A DNA stretch of 64,000 nt from Methanocella_A sp049676595 (lineage in GTDB: Archaea > Halobacteriota > Methanocellia > Methanocellales > Methanocellaceae): contig NZ_CP187259.1 of NCBI RefSeq assembly GCF_049676595.1, positions 2,914,001 to 2,978,000 on the forward strand, read 5' to 3'. This document shows positions 24,941-33,309 of the stretch, in pieces. Both the position numbers and the translations under genes were made by a program. The notes under the pieces were generated by a model, which did not search any database, was not told the DNA's origin, and was given only the letters and a program-made list of their open reading frames with translations. Position 1 is the stretch's first letter, and every line of letters starts with the position of its first letter.

Positions 24941-26137
24941 TCACAGAATTATTTGGGATATTTTTCTCATCTCGTCCTCGAAGGTTTCGGGCTCTTTCAG
25001 GCCGTGGCCGGTGACAATAACCACGGTCCTGGCATCTTTTTCGATAATCTCAGCCTGGTACGCCTTGATCAGGCCCGCCATGCTCAGGGCGCCCGAAAGC
25101 TCTGCAAAAATACCCTCTTTTTTACCGAGTAAATCCCGGGCTTTCGCACCGTCGATATCGGAAACTGCGGCGGCCCAGCCCTCCGACTCCCTGACAGCTC
25201 GCAGTGCCCAGGTGCCGTCCAGCGGATCGCCACACGCGACCGCATCCATGAGCGTATGAGGTACGACCGGCGTAATGTCATCCCGCCCTTCCTCGAACGA
25301 TCTGGCCACAGTATTACAACCCTCGGCCTGTACCCCGATGACCTTCGGCAGCCTGCTGATCAGCCCGGTGATCTTCAGCTCTTTCAGCCCCTTCCAGATG
25401 CCGTGGACCAGGGTACCGTTGCCGATCGGGCAGACGAGGTAGTCGGGCACGCCATCCAGCTGGTCTATGATCTCCAGGCCGACGGATTTTTCGCCCTCAC
25501 CCCTGTAAGGGTAGTCACCGGCGAGATACCGTCCGCGCTCTTCGTACTCCCGCTTGGCGGTCAGCATGGCCACAGTATAGTCGCCGTCCACCCTGACGAT
25601 CTCCGCCCCGTGCGCCATCATCTGGAGCAGCTTGATCTTCGCCGTATCCTTCGGCACGTAGATCGTGCACTTGATGCCCCCTCTTGCACAATATGCAGCG
25701 ACACTGGCACCCATGTTGCCCGTCGAGGCGCAGACGATCTCGTTCTCGCACTCCCCGTGGTGACAGAGGTAGTGGTAGGCCTCAGAAATTTCGACAGTCG
25801 AGCCCCGGTCTTTGAAGGAGCCGGTCGGGTTCATGCTTTCCAGTTTGAAGAACAGCTCGCCCATATTCAGCTCTGAAGCTAAATTCCTCGACCGGATCAG
25901 GGGCGTTCCGCCCTCGCCCATGGAAATGATGCTCCCCGTATCAAGGTCTGGATAGAACTCCCGGTACCTCCAGTGGTCGAACGGCCTCGACCGCAGCATC
26001 TCCCACGATATCCGGCCCTTGATCTTTGAATAGTCGTAGACCAGCTCGATGCTGTCCCCGCACTCGCAGCGGTAGCGTATCTCCTCCCGGGGATAAGTTC
26101 GGCCGCACTTAGCGCACTGGAGATACTTGACCTGCAT
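24941..26137 (-). CDS. thrC: Threonine synthase
   Basis: This 398-aa PLP enzyme converts O-phosphohomoserine to threonine. An N-terminal zinc-ribbon (CAKCGRTYPREEIRYRCECG) is typical of archaeal ThrC. The PLP lysine lies in NPTGSFKDRGSTV, the phosphate-binding loop in CASTGNMGASVAAYCARGG, and the glycine-rich site in CPIGNGTL. It reads towards the pilin-like genes and stands alone. A TATA-like TATAAAATATTC lies about 40 bp upstream of its ATG, next to palindromic element D. Confidence 0.93.
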   Translation of the reverse strand: MQVKYLQCAKCGRTYPREEIRYRCECGDSIELVYDYSKIKGRISWEMLRSRPFDHWRYREFYPDLDTGSIISMGEGGTPLIRSRNLASELNMGELFFKLESMNPTGSFKDRGSTVEISEAYHYLCHHGECENEIVCASTGNMGASVAAYCARGGIKCTIYVPKDTAKIKLLQMMAHGAEIVRVDGDYTVAMLTAKREYEERGRYLAGDYPYRGEGEKSVGLEIIDQLDGVPDYLVCPIGNGTLVHGIWKGLKELKITGLISRLPKVIGVQAEGCNTVARSFEEGRDDITPVVPHTLMDAVACGDPLDGTWALRAVRESEGWAAAVSDIDGAKARDLLGKKEGIFAELSGALSMAGLIKAYQAEIIEKDARTVVIVTGHGLKEPETFEDEMRKISQIIL

Positions 26138-26195
26138 AGAAGGTAGATAGGGCTCCAGGGTTAGATATGTACCCGAATATTTTATACAATAAAGC

Positions 26196-26365
26196 GTACG
26201 CTGCGCTGTGCTTAAACACGGAGGACACGAAGGACACTGAGGTCACGAAGGTTTGGTAAGGACACAAAGGAGTCGTGTCATAGGGCGTATCCCTTCGTGC
26301 CCTTGCTTAACCTTCGTGTCCTCCGTGTCCATTGTGCCCTTCGTGTTGAGGCGCAGCGCAGCGTA
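26196..26365. repeat. GGACACGAAGG-word palindromic element D
   Basis: The ends GTACGCTGCGCTG (26196-26208) and CAGCGCAGCGTAC (26353-26365) are exact inverted repeats and variants of the ends of elements E and F. Inside, the left half repeats GGACACGAAGGACACTGAGG-like words and the right half their complements (CCTTCGTGTCCTCCGTGTCC). It lies between the thrC promoter and the 3' end of cheR; there is no gene in 26138-26406. Confidence 0.8.
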
Positions 26366-26406
26366 CACCTGAATAGAAAAATTTTGTCCACTCCGGCCGG
26401 CTTATC

Positions 26407-27246
26407 CTACGAAGTACCGCTCTCCGGCCTGCGGTACACCCTTTCCATGCTGTTGATCGCCTGGAGCATGTTGCGGGAGTCGCCCACGAGCGTCTCGGTC
26501 CGGCCTATGACGAGGTAGCCGCCGGGGGAGAGAGTGTTGTAGAATTCCATGAGCAGCTTGGCTTTCTGGTCGTCCGAGAAATAGATCATCACGTTGCGGC
26601 ACAGGACCAGGTCGAAGTACGAACCGAACTTGCCGCCCTTGATGAGGTCGTAGCTCTTGAAGGTCACGTTCCGCTTGACGTCGTCGGTGACTTTGATCCT
26701 GCCATCGGGCGTCTTCATGGTGTATTTTGCCATCAAGGCCTTATCGACGTTCTTCAGGGAAATCGGATCATAGTAGCCTTCTCTGGCTTTGGCCATGCAG
26801 GCCTCGTCGATGTCGGTGGCGTACAGCCGGATGGAAAAGGAATTGTAGTCGTTGCCCAGCAGGTCGTTCAAGATCATGGACAGGGAATAAACCTCTTCTC
26901 CGCATGCGCATCCCGCACTCCAGATGCGGATGTTGCGCCTGCCCGTGCGCTTTTTCTCGGCGATGAGGTCAGGCATTACCTTACCGGTGATCACCTTGAA
27001 GACTTCCTTGTCCCGGAAGAACTCGGAGACATTGATCGTGAAGGCGTCCACGACTTTTTCGTATTCCCCGGCATCCTTTTCCAGAATGCCCATGTAGTCC
27101 CGGTAAGTTGCCGCCCCGAAAACCTTCATGCGACTGGATAGCCGCCGATAAATGTAGCTGTCCTTGTACTGGCCCAGATCAATACCGGTCCGGTCTTTGA
27201 TCCTCCTGATCAACAGCCGCAGGTCGGGATCGGAGATCTCTTGCAT
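26407..27246 (-). CDS. cheR: Chemoreceptor methyltransferase CheR
   Basis: This 279-aa SAM-dependent methyltransferase methylates receptor glutamates. The N-terminal helical domain (DLRLLIRRIKDRTGIDLGQY, YIYRRLSSRM) is followed by the catalytic domain with FFRDKEVF, the SAM-binding IRIWSAGCACGEEVYSLSMI, and FDLVLCRNVMIYF. ATG 27246 was chosen because a TATATAAAT box on the minus strand (27270-27278) lies about 25 bp upstream, predicting a leaderless message; a longer frame would place the TATA box inside the gene. It is separate from the main che operon, 6 kb away and on the opposite strand, so methylation capacity may be controlled independently. Confidence 0.93.
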   Translation of the reverse strand: MQEISDPDLRLLIRRIKDRTGIDLGQYKDSYIYRRLSSRMKVFGAATYRDYMGILEKDAGEYEKVVDAFTINVSEFFRDKEVFKVITGKVMPDLIAEKKRTGRRNIRIWSAGCACGEEVYSLSMILNDLLGNDYNSFSIRLYATDIDEACMAKAREGYYDPISLKNVDKALMAKYTMKTPDGRIKVTDDVKRNVTFKSYDLIKGGKFGSYFDLVLCRNVMIYFSDDQKAKLLMEFYNTLSPGGYLVIGRTETLVGDSRNMLQAINSMERVYRRPESGTS

Positions 27247-27269
27247 GAAAAAGGATTGGTCGGGCAAGG

Positions 27270-27278
27270 TATATAAAT
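27270..27278 (-). promoter_or_regulatory. TATA box of cheR
   Basis: TATATAAAT (read as ATTTATATA on the minus strand) sits about 25 bp before ATG 27246. It supports the shorter cheR start and a leaderless transcript. Confidence 0.6.
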
Positions 27279-27378
27279 CTATTTTTAACATTGGGTCGAC
27301 GCATGCCGATTTTTTCAAAAATGAAATTACAGTATGGGTATCATCATCAGATTGCTCAGGACAGGTGAAATAACAAGA

Positions 27379-27398
27379 CGAACGCTGCGCTGTGCTGG
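27379..27398. repeat. Solitary terminal repeat of the GCTGCGCTGTG family
   Basis: CGAACGCTGCGCTGTGCTGG matches, with one change, the 20-bp ends of elements E and F but has no partner nearby. It lies 40 bp upstream of the glutamate dehydrogenase start. Confidence 0.6.
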
Positions 27399-27437
27399 CG
27401 GGAAAAACCTAAAGCCCGGGAACCCGAGGACATAACT

Positions 27438-28673
27438 ATGATAGACGGCGAGTTCCTGTCGGGCACTGCCCAGATGATCTCGGGCGCATGCAACATGGCC
27501 GGTATCTGCGATCGGCACAGGCTGTTGCTGACCAGCATAACGAGGAGGCTCGCTGTGGAATACCCGGTGAAAATGGACGATGGTACGACCGTCATGATCA
27601 AGGGTTACAGGTTCCAGCATTGCGATGCCCGGGGCCCGTATAAGGGCGGCATCCGCATAGCGGTGAATATCTCTGAGGCAGAAGTGGCCGCGCTGTCCAT
27701 GTTGATGTCTCTTAAATCAGCGGTGCTGGGGCTGCCGTACGGTGGCGCCAAAGGGGGTATCGTGGCCGATAAGGAGAAGCTGTCCTGCGCCGAGCTGGAG
27801 CAGGTTTGCAGAGGGTACATCCGGGCCATCTTTCCTGTGATCGGCCCCGACACGGATATTCCTGCGCCGGACATGAACGTTTCACCTGAGGCGATGGGGT
27901 GGATGATGGACGAGTACGAGCGCATGACCGGCCGCCACGTGCCCCAGATTGTCACCGGCAAACCGCTGGTGCTCGGCGGCAGCAGAGGCAGGGTTTCTGC
28001 AGTGGCATGGGGCGGGGTCTTTCTCATGGAAGAGATCGAGCGCCGGGCGAAGAACCATTTCAGGAGCTACGCCATCCAGGGCTTCGGCAACGTAGGCGGC
28101 AACCTGGCGAAGATCCTGGCGGAGAGAAATAAGCCGATCGTCGCGGTCAGCGATTCCAAGGGCGGCACATATAACGAGAACGGACTGAATATTTCAGCCC
28201 TCGCCCGCCACAAGGAAAAGACAGGCACGGTCGTAGGGTTTAACGGTGGCAAGGACATCACGAACCAGGACCTGCTGGAGCTGGACGTTGACGTGCTGGT
28301 GCCAGCCGCCAGGGAAAACCAGATCAGCGAACGCAACGCGGATAAGATCAACGCCAAAATCCTCCTCTGCCTCGCCAACGGCCCCATTAACAGGCAGGGC
28401 AGTGAGCTACTCGGCATCCGGGACATCCTCGTGATACCCGACATCCTGGCCAACGGCGGCGGAGTTGTCGTCAGCTACCTCGAGTGGGCCCAGTGCAGGC
28501 AAGGCTTCGCCTGGCGAGGCTCGGAAGTTACCCAGCGCCTCAAAGACCTCATGAGGTTCGCCTACAAAAACGTCTCCGAGACTTCGAGAGAATATGGTAA
28601 AGATCTATACAACGCAGCCTACATCCTCGGTGTTAAGAACATCGTTGCAGCCATGAAGGCCAGATCAATCTGA
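27438..28673 (+). CDS. gdhA: Glutamate dehydrogenase family (Glu/Leu/Phe/Val dehydrogenase)
   Basis: This 411-aa enzyme is of the hexameric class. The substrate-binding segment is GPYKGGIRIAVNISEAEVAALSMLMSLK (K in YKGGIR), and the catalytic Lys is in LPYGGAKGGI. The conserved DMNVSPEAMGWMMDEYER follows. The Rossmann domain has AIQGFGNVGGNLAKIL and CLANGPINRQG. It catalyses reversible oxidative deamination of glutamate, linking ammonium assimilation and 2-oxoglutarate. Substrate specificity within the Glu/Leu family cannot be set from motifs alone, but glutamate is most likely. It is a single-gene unit. Confidence 0.92.
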   Translation: MIDGEFLSGTAQMISGACNMAGICDRHRLLLTSITRRLAVEYPVKMDDGTTVMIKGYRFQHCDARGPYKGGIRIAVNISEAEVAALSMLMSLKSAVLGLPYGGAKGGIVADKEKLSCAELEQVCRGYIRAIFPVIGPDTDIPAPDMNVSPEAMGWMMDEYERMTGRHVPQIVTGKPLVLGGSRGRVSAVAWGGVFLMEEIERRAKNHFRSYAIQGFGNVGGNLAKILAERNKPIVAVSDSKGGTYNENGLNISALARHKEKTGTVVGFNGGKDITNQDLLELDVDVLVPAARENQISERNADKINAKILLCLANGPINRQGSELLGIRDILVIPDILANGGGVVVSYLEWAQCRQGFAWRGSEVTQRLKDLMRFAYKNVSETSREYGKDLYNAAYILGVKNIVAAMKARSI

Positions 28674-28704
28674 GGTGCGGTCAATAGTAAAAATGGGCGC
28701 ATTC

Positions 28705-29010
28705 TCATGGATCATCGTAGTAGTTGATGCAGATGTGCGCGCCGCAGACCTCTGGCTTGATCTCGTGGATGCCGCAGTAGTACTTGCCTTCCTTCTCGAA
28801 TACGAAGGGACATGCTGAGGCAGGGCTGCCATCTTCGTTGACCCAGAGCCGGCCGCCGGAGACTTCGCCTTTTTCATCGTGGTCGATGCCTACCCGGCTC
28901 AGGATATCCTGCCTGCCGTCGAAGATCCACCGGGCTATGTCTAGAGGCGTGGCTTCCAGTTTCATGCCGTGTTTGAGGCAGCAGGAGCCGCACTGGGTAC
29001 ATCCGGGCAT
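28705..29010 (-). CDS. YkgJ-family cysteine-cluster protein
   Basis: This protein of about 101 aa begins MPGCTQCGSCCLKHGMKL and has further Cys in ACPFVFEKEGKYYCGIHEIKPEVCGAHIC. That gives the CxxCxxCC...C...C...C pattern of the YkgJ family, thought to bind a Zn or Fe-S centre. Function is not established. ATG 29010 is preferred over GTG 29019 because a TATA-like TATGTTTTTAGG lies about 25-30 bp before it. The TAA of gdhA lies 30 bp away on the other strand, so the genes converge. Confidence 0.82.
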   Translation of the reverse strand: MPGCTQCGSCCLKHGMKLEATPLDIARWIFDGRQDILSRVGIDHDEKGEVSGGRLWVNEDGSPASACPFVFEKEGKYYCGIHEIKPEVCGAHICINYYDDP

Positions 29011-29101
29011 GACATACACTTACGACGCCGGTCCTAAAAACATATCGGTTTGGCTACCGGGCATTCTCGGGGAAAGGGCAGGGTGCCTCGACATCCGTCG
29101 A

Positions 29102-29593
29102 TCAGATGATCACTCCTGGGACCTGGGAACCGCCCCCGGATCCGGGTATGAACTTTAGTAGGTGGCTGACGGAAAAGCTGATGGCATAGACCAGGGCTTT
29201 AGACTGCTTTTCGTTCAGGTTGAAGTTCCTGCGAACCTGATGCTGCTGGACGGATAGAGCACTCTGGTCGACGATGATTTTAAAGGTCTGCTCGATATCG
29301 GTCAGATCGGCGTACACCTGTTTCTGCTTATCCATGATCATGGCGTGGAGCCCCTCGTTCTGGCCTTTTCCCACCTTTCTGAGATCCTCCAGCTGATTCA
29401 TGTTTTCCTGCACGATTTCTCGTACCAGGCTGATGTTTGAAAGGGCGAAAATGATATCGATGAGTTCTACGGGAGCCATCGCACTGCCGCCTCCGGCGCC
29501 TGCTCTTCCTGCCCCGCCAACCCCTCCGAACCCTCCGCCTCCGAATGGTACGTCAGCACCGCTCACAATGATCACCGAGAACAATGGGAGCAT
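29102..29593 (-). CDS. Secreted or anchored protein with Gly-rich start and helical body, unknown
   Basis: I do not recognise this 163-aa protein. It opens with a short hydrophobic stretch (MLPLFSVIIVSGA), possibly a weak signal. A Gly/Ala-rich low-complexity segment (FGGGGFGGVGGAGRAGAGGG) leads to a helical body with coiled-coil tendency (LVREIVQENMNQLEDLRKVG, DKQKQVYADLTDIEQTFKII). The tail again has GSGGGS. It resembles small envelope proteins but carries no catalytic motif. The upstream spacing to the 30 kb small membrane proteins suggests its own transcript. Confidence 0.6.
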   Translation of the reverse strand: MLPLFSVIIVSGADVPFGGGGFGGVGGAGRAGAGGGSAMAPVELIDIIFALSNISLVREIVQENMNQLEDLRKVGKGQNEGLHAMIMDKQKQVYADLTDIEQTFKIIVDQSALSVQQHQVRRNFNLNEKQSKALVYAISFSVSHLLKFIPGSGGGSQVPGVII

Positions 29594-29746
29594 CAGAAAT
29601 AAAATCCGACGGCCTATTAATGGCGGGAATAAATCAATTATTCGGCATATGTCGCTTTAAGGGAATCATAGTCATTCTTGTAATCCCGCGAGGGCGGAAG
29701 TTAAAAACATCCGGCCGAAATATAAAGTAGTTATGCCAGACGGCTT

Positions 29747-29932
29747 TTAGGCCAGCACAGCATTGATCCTGCGTATGAGCCACGATGAAAGATAGAGAAT
29801 GGCACATACTACTGCGATAAACGTTGCCTCGGAGACCGCGCTGTTTAACGGCACATCCTGCACCCTGACAAAAACGTAAAACCACAGGATCAGTGATACC
29901 GAGGCCATCAGGGAATAATTATTGACTGGCAT
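29747..29932 (-). CDS. Small two-helix membrane protein (paralogue 1)
   Basis: This 61-aa protein has two hydrophobic segments (SLMASVSLILWFYVFVRV and EATFIAVVCAILYLSSWLI) and a basic end (RRINAVLA). It matches the 64-aa protein at 30016-30210 in layout and in the pattern FVR-x-(Q)-x6-E-(A/V)-x-F-I. Function unknown. A TTTTTTTGG-rich promoter region lies before it. Confidence 0.6.
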   Translation of the reverse strand: MPVNNYSLMASVSLILWFYVFVRVQDVPLNSAVSEATFIAVVCAILYLSSWLIRRINAVLA

Positions 29933-30015
29933 GCGTTTATCATAATAAATTAGGTTTTTTTGGTATTTAATCCTTTTATTATGGTTTTTTAATTACAAAT
30001 AATTCCAGTCTGCAA

Positions 30016-30210
30016 TCATTCAGTCGTGTTGTTAACTACGAGAATAAGCCGGTAAGAAAAGTAAAGGCAGATTGTGATCAGAGTGATAAACATGACTTCG
30101 ATAATGCCTTCGATCAGCGACCCCTGGCCCGCCCGGAAAAGGACGTAAGCTGACAGCGCCAAAAACATGGTTGCAAGCAGAGACTTGAAGTCGACTCTAA
30201 TGTTAGTCAC
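30016..30210 (-). CDS. Small two-helix membrane protein (paralogue 2)
   Basis: This 64-aa protein (MTNIRVDFKSLLATMFLALS) has a first helix LLATMFLALSAYVLFRAG, a loop GQGSLIEGIIEVMF and a second helix ITLITICLYFSYRLILVV. It is the probable paralogue of the 61-aa gene just downstream. Such proteins are abundant in methanogens and uncharacterised. A TATA-like TTATATATG lies on the minus strand about 20 bp upstream. Confidence 0.6.
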   Translation of the reverse strand: MTNIRVDFKSLLATMFLALSAYVLFRAGQGSLIEGIIEVMFITLITICLYFSYRLILVVNNTTE

Positions 30211-30383
30211 CAGTAAATGTTATTGTCCGCCCACATATATAATGTTTATTCATGATAAATTTTATGAACGTTTCATAACCGAATCAGCCCAAAATTTCTA
30301 AAGATTGAAGCTTTCATAGAAAAGAAGACTACACACTCATTATGATAAGTATATATTTGATCATACCAGAATAAGCAGTAAGT

Positions 30384-30695
30384 ATGTACAGGCCGAGGGA
30401 CATTACTGACTCCGTTGCAACCGTAGCCATAATTCTCATCATTGTAGCCACCACTGCATATGTGCTGATCAGCAGCATGGGCTTCCAAATTATGGACATA
30501 GGGTCGGCGGTCGATGGTGTCGACGCGTCTACTCTTGACCCCCTTTTCCAGGCGCCCTTAGGCTTAGGTTTCGACATAAGCAGCATGGACCCGGCTTCGA
30601 AGCTCCTTTTCGGCGCTGTGTTTGGGCTAATGCTTTTTCTGGTTATCGTACTTTTATGGGTATACTGGTACAGGTACCGGGGAAGAAATAAATAA
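30384..30695 (+). CDS. Two-helix membrane protein with exterior loop, unknown
   Basis: This 103-aa protein has an N-terminal helix (VATVAIILIIVATTAYVLIS), a loop of about 45 residues rich in Asp/Met (DIGSAVDGVDASTLDPLFQA), and a second helix (LLFGAVFGLMLFLVIVLLWV) followed by a basic tail (YRYRGRNK). I do not recognise a family. It is divergent from the small membrane proteins and converges on the next gene. Confidence 0.6.
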   Translation: MYRPRDITDSVATVAIILIIVATTAYVLISSMGFQIMDIGSAVDGVDASTLDPLFQAPLGLGFDISSMDPASKLLFGAVFGLMLFLVIVLLWVYWYRYRGRNK

Positions 30696-30722
30696 GTGTA
30701 ATATACCCAGCTTAAAAATCTT

Positions 30723-31361
30723 TTATCGCCGCCATCTTAATACTGCTATGGATAGCAGCAAGCCTGCAAGGACCACGATGCCGGCAAGCCCTAATCGCAT
30801 TAAGTCGAGGGTAGCCCTTTCCATTGCGGCCCCGGCTGGCTCAGCCACTGTCTTCTGGGGTCCCTGAGGCTCAACAACAGGATCAGATAGTGATGCCCCG
30901 GAAGAAGGTATATTCTGAACCGGCCGCACGTAGGTATATCCTGGAATGGTGATTTCCACGTAGTTGTCACCTTCCAGGGGGCAGAGCATTATGGAACCAT
31001 TGTGGTGGTCTTTTAGCGCGTTGAGAACGTAGTACTTATCAGACATAGCAGTAAATTCAAAAGCTCCTGCCATGGCCGAGTCTCTTGAACCCGAGAGCAC
31101 AGGATTATCAGGTGTCTCGTACCACCTGCCATCCGGCATCATCAGCCTGACTTCGGCACCCGGTACGCAAGTACCGTAGCTATCTAGTACCTTACCCCTG
31201 ATGTGACATGTCTCACCTGTAGTATTTGAGATCGTTTGAGCCGCTGCCGAAGAGACCGATATTGACACGCACATAAAGCAGACGACTATAAACACGGCGA
31301 TTTTGATAGCAGGGCGGGGAGACCCCGCATGATTAAACAACAGGAGCATGTTTAGCCTCAT
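30723..31361 (-). CDS. Secreted carboxypeptidase-regulatory-like (beta-sandwich) protein with C-terminal anchor
   Basis: This 212-aa protein has a signal peptide ending near SSAAAQ. A carboxypeptidase regulatory-like/peptidase-associated domain follows: CHIRGKVLDSYGTCVPGAEVRL, then AFEFTAMSDKYYVLNALKDH and YVEITIPGYTYVRPVQ. A Pro/Ser-rich stretch comes next, then a C-terminal membrane helix (LAGIVVLAGLLLSIAVLRWR) with a basic end. It is a cell-surface protein anchored at the C-terminus. An in-frame ATG five codons later is a possible start. Confidence 0.75.
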   Translation of the reverse strand: MRLNMLLLFNHAGSPRPAIKIAVFIVVCFMCVSISVSSAAAQTISNTTGETCHIRGKVLDSYGTCVPGAEVRLMMPDGRWYETPDNPVLSGSRDSAMAGAFEFTAMSDKYYVLNALKDHHNGSIMLCPLEGDNYVEITIPGYTYVRPVQNIPSSGASLSDPVVEPQGPQKTVAEPAGAAMERATLDLMRLGLAGIVVLAGLLLSIAVLRWRR

Positions 31362-31596
31362 GAATGGTTGAGTGGCTATATTTTTTCATATAATTGATAA
31401 TAAGTCTTGCGATACTTTGTCCGCGGGTATTATAAATGGTATCTGAATCCGCCGTAATAAGGGGATTACAGGGTCGACAGAAGGTCTTCGCGCAGGATGC
31501 GGTAGATCATTTAGATATTATTTATTGAACAGGCGCAGTTATTTATACTAATGAACATTATAGTAGTAATGCAGTTAATCTGCACGAGTAATCAAG

Positions 31597-31770
31597 ATGA
31601 GAGACAGTGGATTTAGGGGACCCCGGAGAAGCTTCGGTGGCCCGAGAGAAATGCATAAGACGACTTGTTCTGACTGCGGAAAAGAAACTGAAGTACCTTT
31701 TAAGCCCACGGAGGGCCGCCCTGTATACTGCCAGGACTGCCTGCCCAAGCACAGGAAGCCCAGGTTCTAA
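31597..31770 (+). CDS. CxxC-x17-CxxC zinc-ribbon small protein (paralogue 1)
   Basis: This 57-aa protein begins MRDSGFRGPRRSFGGPREMH, followed by CSDC, 17 residues and CQDC, and a basic tail KHRKPRF. The exact 17-residue spacing fits the CxxC-x17-CxxC family, a predicted zinc ribbon in methanogens. The Arg/Gly-rich start (RGG-like) suggests nucleic-acid binding. It is nearly identical to the 57-aa protein at 38336. A GATGAGAG context with no strong ribosome site suggests a short leader. Confidence 0.85.
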   Translation: MRDSGFRGPRRSFGGPREMHKTTCSDCGKETEVPFKPTEGRPVYCQDCLPKHRKPRF

Positions 31771-31938
31771 AGCTCCAGCTTAGTCCAAGTTAGTTAAATA
31801 TTAAATAAATACGAAGGGGTAACTCTTCGTATCCGTTTTTCTTCCCAGCATCACCCTTATCTGACCACTTGCCAGATATGTGTTATTGTTATTAGGATTA
31901 TCGCTGAGCCTTCGCATCGCTGAAGGCTCGCCTGGAGC

Positions 31939-32268
31939 TCAGGCAGTCTTCAGGAAGCCTTTCCGGTTGAGCCAGTCCGCCTGGGGGCCGGTGTACCTCC
32001 AGATGATGTCACCCTTCTCGTCCTGAAAGTCCCAGGGGACTACGATGACTATGTCCCCTTCCCGGATCCAGGTGCGCTTCTTCATTTTTCCCCTGATCCG
32101 GCACATTCTTGTCACGCTATCCATACACCTGACCATCACCCGGCTGCCGCCGAGCAGGTCTACCACGGTGCCTAACAGTTCGCCTTCCCGGCGATCAGGA
32201 GTCCTTACACGGACGGTCTCCCCGTCCACCGTGGAACTGCCGGTTCTCTGGTTTTGCTGTCTGTTCAG
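31939..32268 (-). CDS. eif1A: Translation initiation factor aIF-1A, probable CTG start
   Basis: This is an S1-like OB-fold protein: ETVRVRTPDRREGELLGTVV, MVRCMDSVTRMCRIRGKMKK, TWIREGDIVIVVPWDFQ and WRYTGPQADWLNRKG, diagnostic for archaeal IF-1A. It binds the A-site of the small ribosomal subunit during initiation. The first GTG (32229) would drop the conserved basic tail NRQQNQRTGSSTVDGE. That tail is encoded upstream in the same frame, right up to a stop codon, with CTG 32268 placed five bases after GAGGTG. I therefore extend to CTG 32268 (109 aa, the usual length). GTG 32229 is the conservative alternative. Confidence 0.93.
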   Translation of the reverse strand: MNRQQNQRTGSSTVDGETVRVRTPDRREGELLGTVVDLLGGSRVMVRCMDSVTRMCRIRGKMKKRTWIREGDIVIVVPWDFQDEKGDIIWRYTGPQADWLNRKGFLKTA

Positions 32269-32620
32269 TAGATCACCTCAACGATATTCTGATCACCGAG
32301 TGGCTTAAGGCAGACCTATACCAATAGCGCTGCCAGATCGATTTGATGTGGACAGTCAAAGCCGCACTTTATCATCTCGCCCATACCAGCGGCTTTTAAG
32401 AGTCCCGTACCAGTTATCATATTGAAATATGCTGTACTGCCTCAACAAATAAGTACGGCCTTATAGTTTTATAAAATATTCCGTATGATTAAGCTGTTTC
32501 CCGGGATAGTCAGACAGCGGTCAAAAACATGGGGTCGTACCGACCGTGGTTGCTCAATACACAGATGACCGGTACGTAGATACAACCCGATTAGCATAAT
32601 CAGATCAGGAAACCGGCCTG
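32269..32620. other. Intergenic region: aIF-1A leader and gene-free space
   Basis: The part near 32,274-32,279 is the ribosome site of aIF-1A. An AT-rich block on the minus strand (TATTTTATAAAACTATAAGG, about 32,458-32,480) would be its promoter, leaving an unusually long leader of about 170 nt. I see no protein gene or recognisable RNA in it; the stretch 32,490-32,610 is featureless. Confidence 0.4.
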
Positions 32621-33169
32621 TCAGAACAGGTACCACGCGTGCCAGTGGTTCATCACTTTCTCGACACCGCGTTCGCTGAGAGAACCTCTGCTATAGATCG
32701 CATATAGAGCTCTTGCAGCCAGTTTTCGAGCGTAGAAGAAGTCGCTACGATCGTGTAGTCGGACGATCAGCGGATCGAGGGCACGCTCATCCCCGATCTT
32801 CCCGAGCGCAATAATTGCATGCTCGCTGATCGTCAGATCCCGGCTTTCGTTGACCACGCGGATGAGCGCCGAGATCGACCGGTCTCCCCCGATCATCCCG
32901 ATCGCGTCGAGGGCTGCTGCAGCCACCCGGGAGTCGTCGGTCTGCAAAGCCAGCAGAGGCCCTATCGCCCTGTGATCACGAGTCCGGCCGAGAGCTTCGG
33001 CGGCTGCCATGCGAACCCGGGGAGAGGCATCGGTCAGTAAGCCAATCAAAACATCAATGTCGGTGCACGTAGCAATGAACTCAGTTCTGGTATCAGAGGG
33101 TCCGCTCTGTAAATCATATATACGGCTGGCCATCGCGGTCAGCCGCCCAAAGATAGACGGATGGTTCAC
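32621..33169 (-). CDS. HEAT-repeat protein
   Basis: This 182-aa protein is made of about four HEAT/PBS-lyase type repeats: DVLIGLLTDASPRVRMAAAEALGRTRDHRA, DDSRVAAAALDAIGMIGGDRS, SEHAIIALGKIGDERALDP and FFYARKLAARALYAIYSRGS (each quoted in part). Such scaffolds bind proteins or, in methanogens, may help chromophore or phycobilin-like assembly; no partner is visible. It is a single gene. Confidence 0.8.
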   Translation of the reverse strand: MNHPSIFGRLTAMASRIYDLQSGPSDTRTEFIATCTDIDVLIGLLTDASPRVRMAAAEALGRTRDHRAIGPLLALQTDDSRVAAAALDAIGMIGGDRSISALIRVVNESRDLTISEHAIIALGKIGDERALDPLIVRLHDRSDFFYARKLAARALYAIYSRGSLSERGVEKVMNHWHAWYLF

Positions 33170-33309
33170 TAAGCCTCAGCCTCCCTGAAATATATTTACA
33201 GGTGGAAACACTGATCCTTTATCAAAACTTTGCTGTGGCTATAATAAATTTTATGTCACTCCCCGAAGGTGAAACGAGCGCAACTCCAGGTTAAAGGAAC
33301 TGCACTTTT

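Noticed and set aside
29634..29885. 83-codon minus-strand frame
   Set aside because: Overlaps in another frame the 61-aa two-helix membrane protein, which has a paralogue and is better supported.
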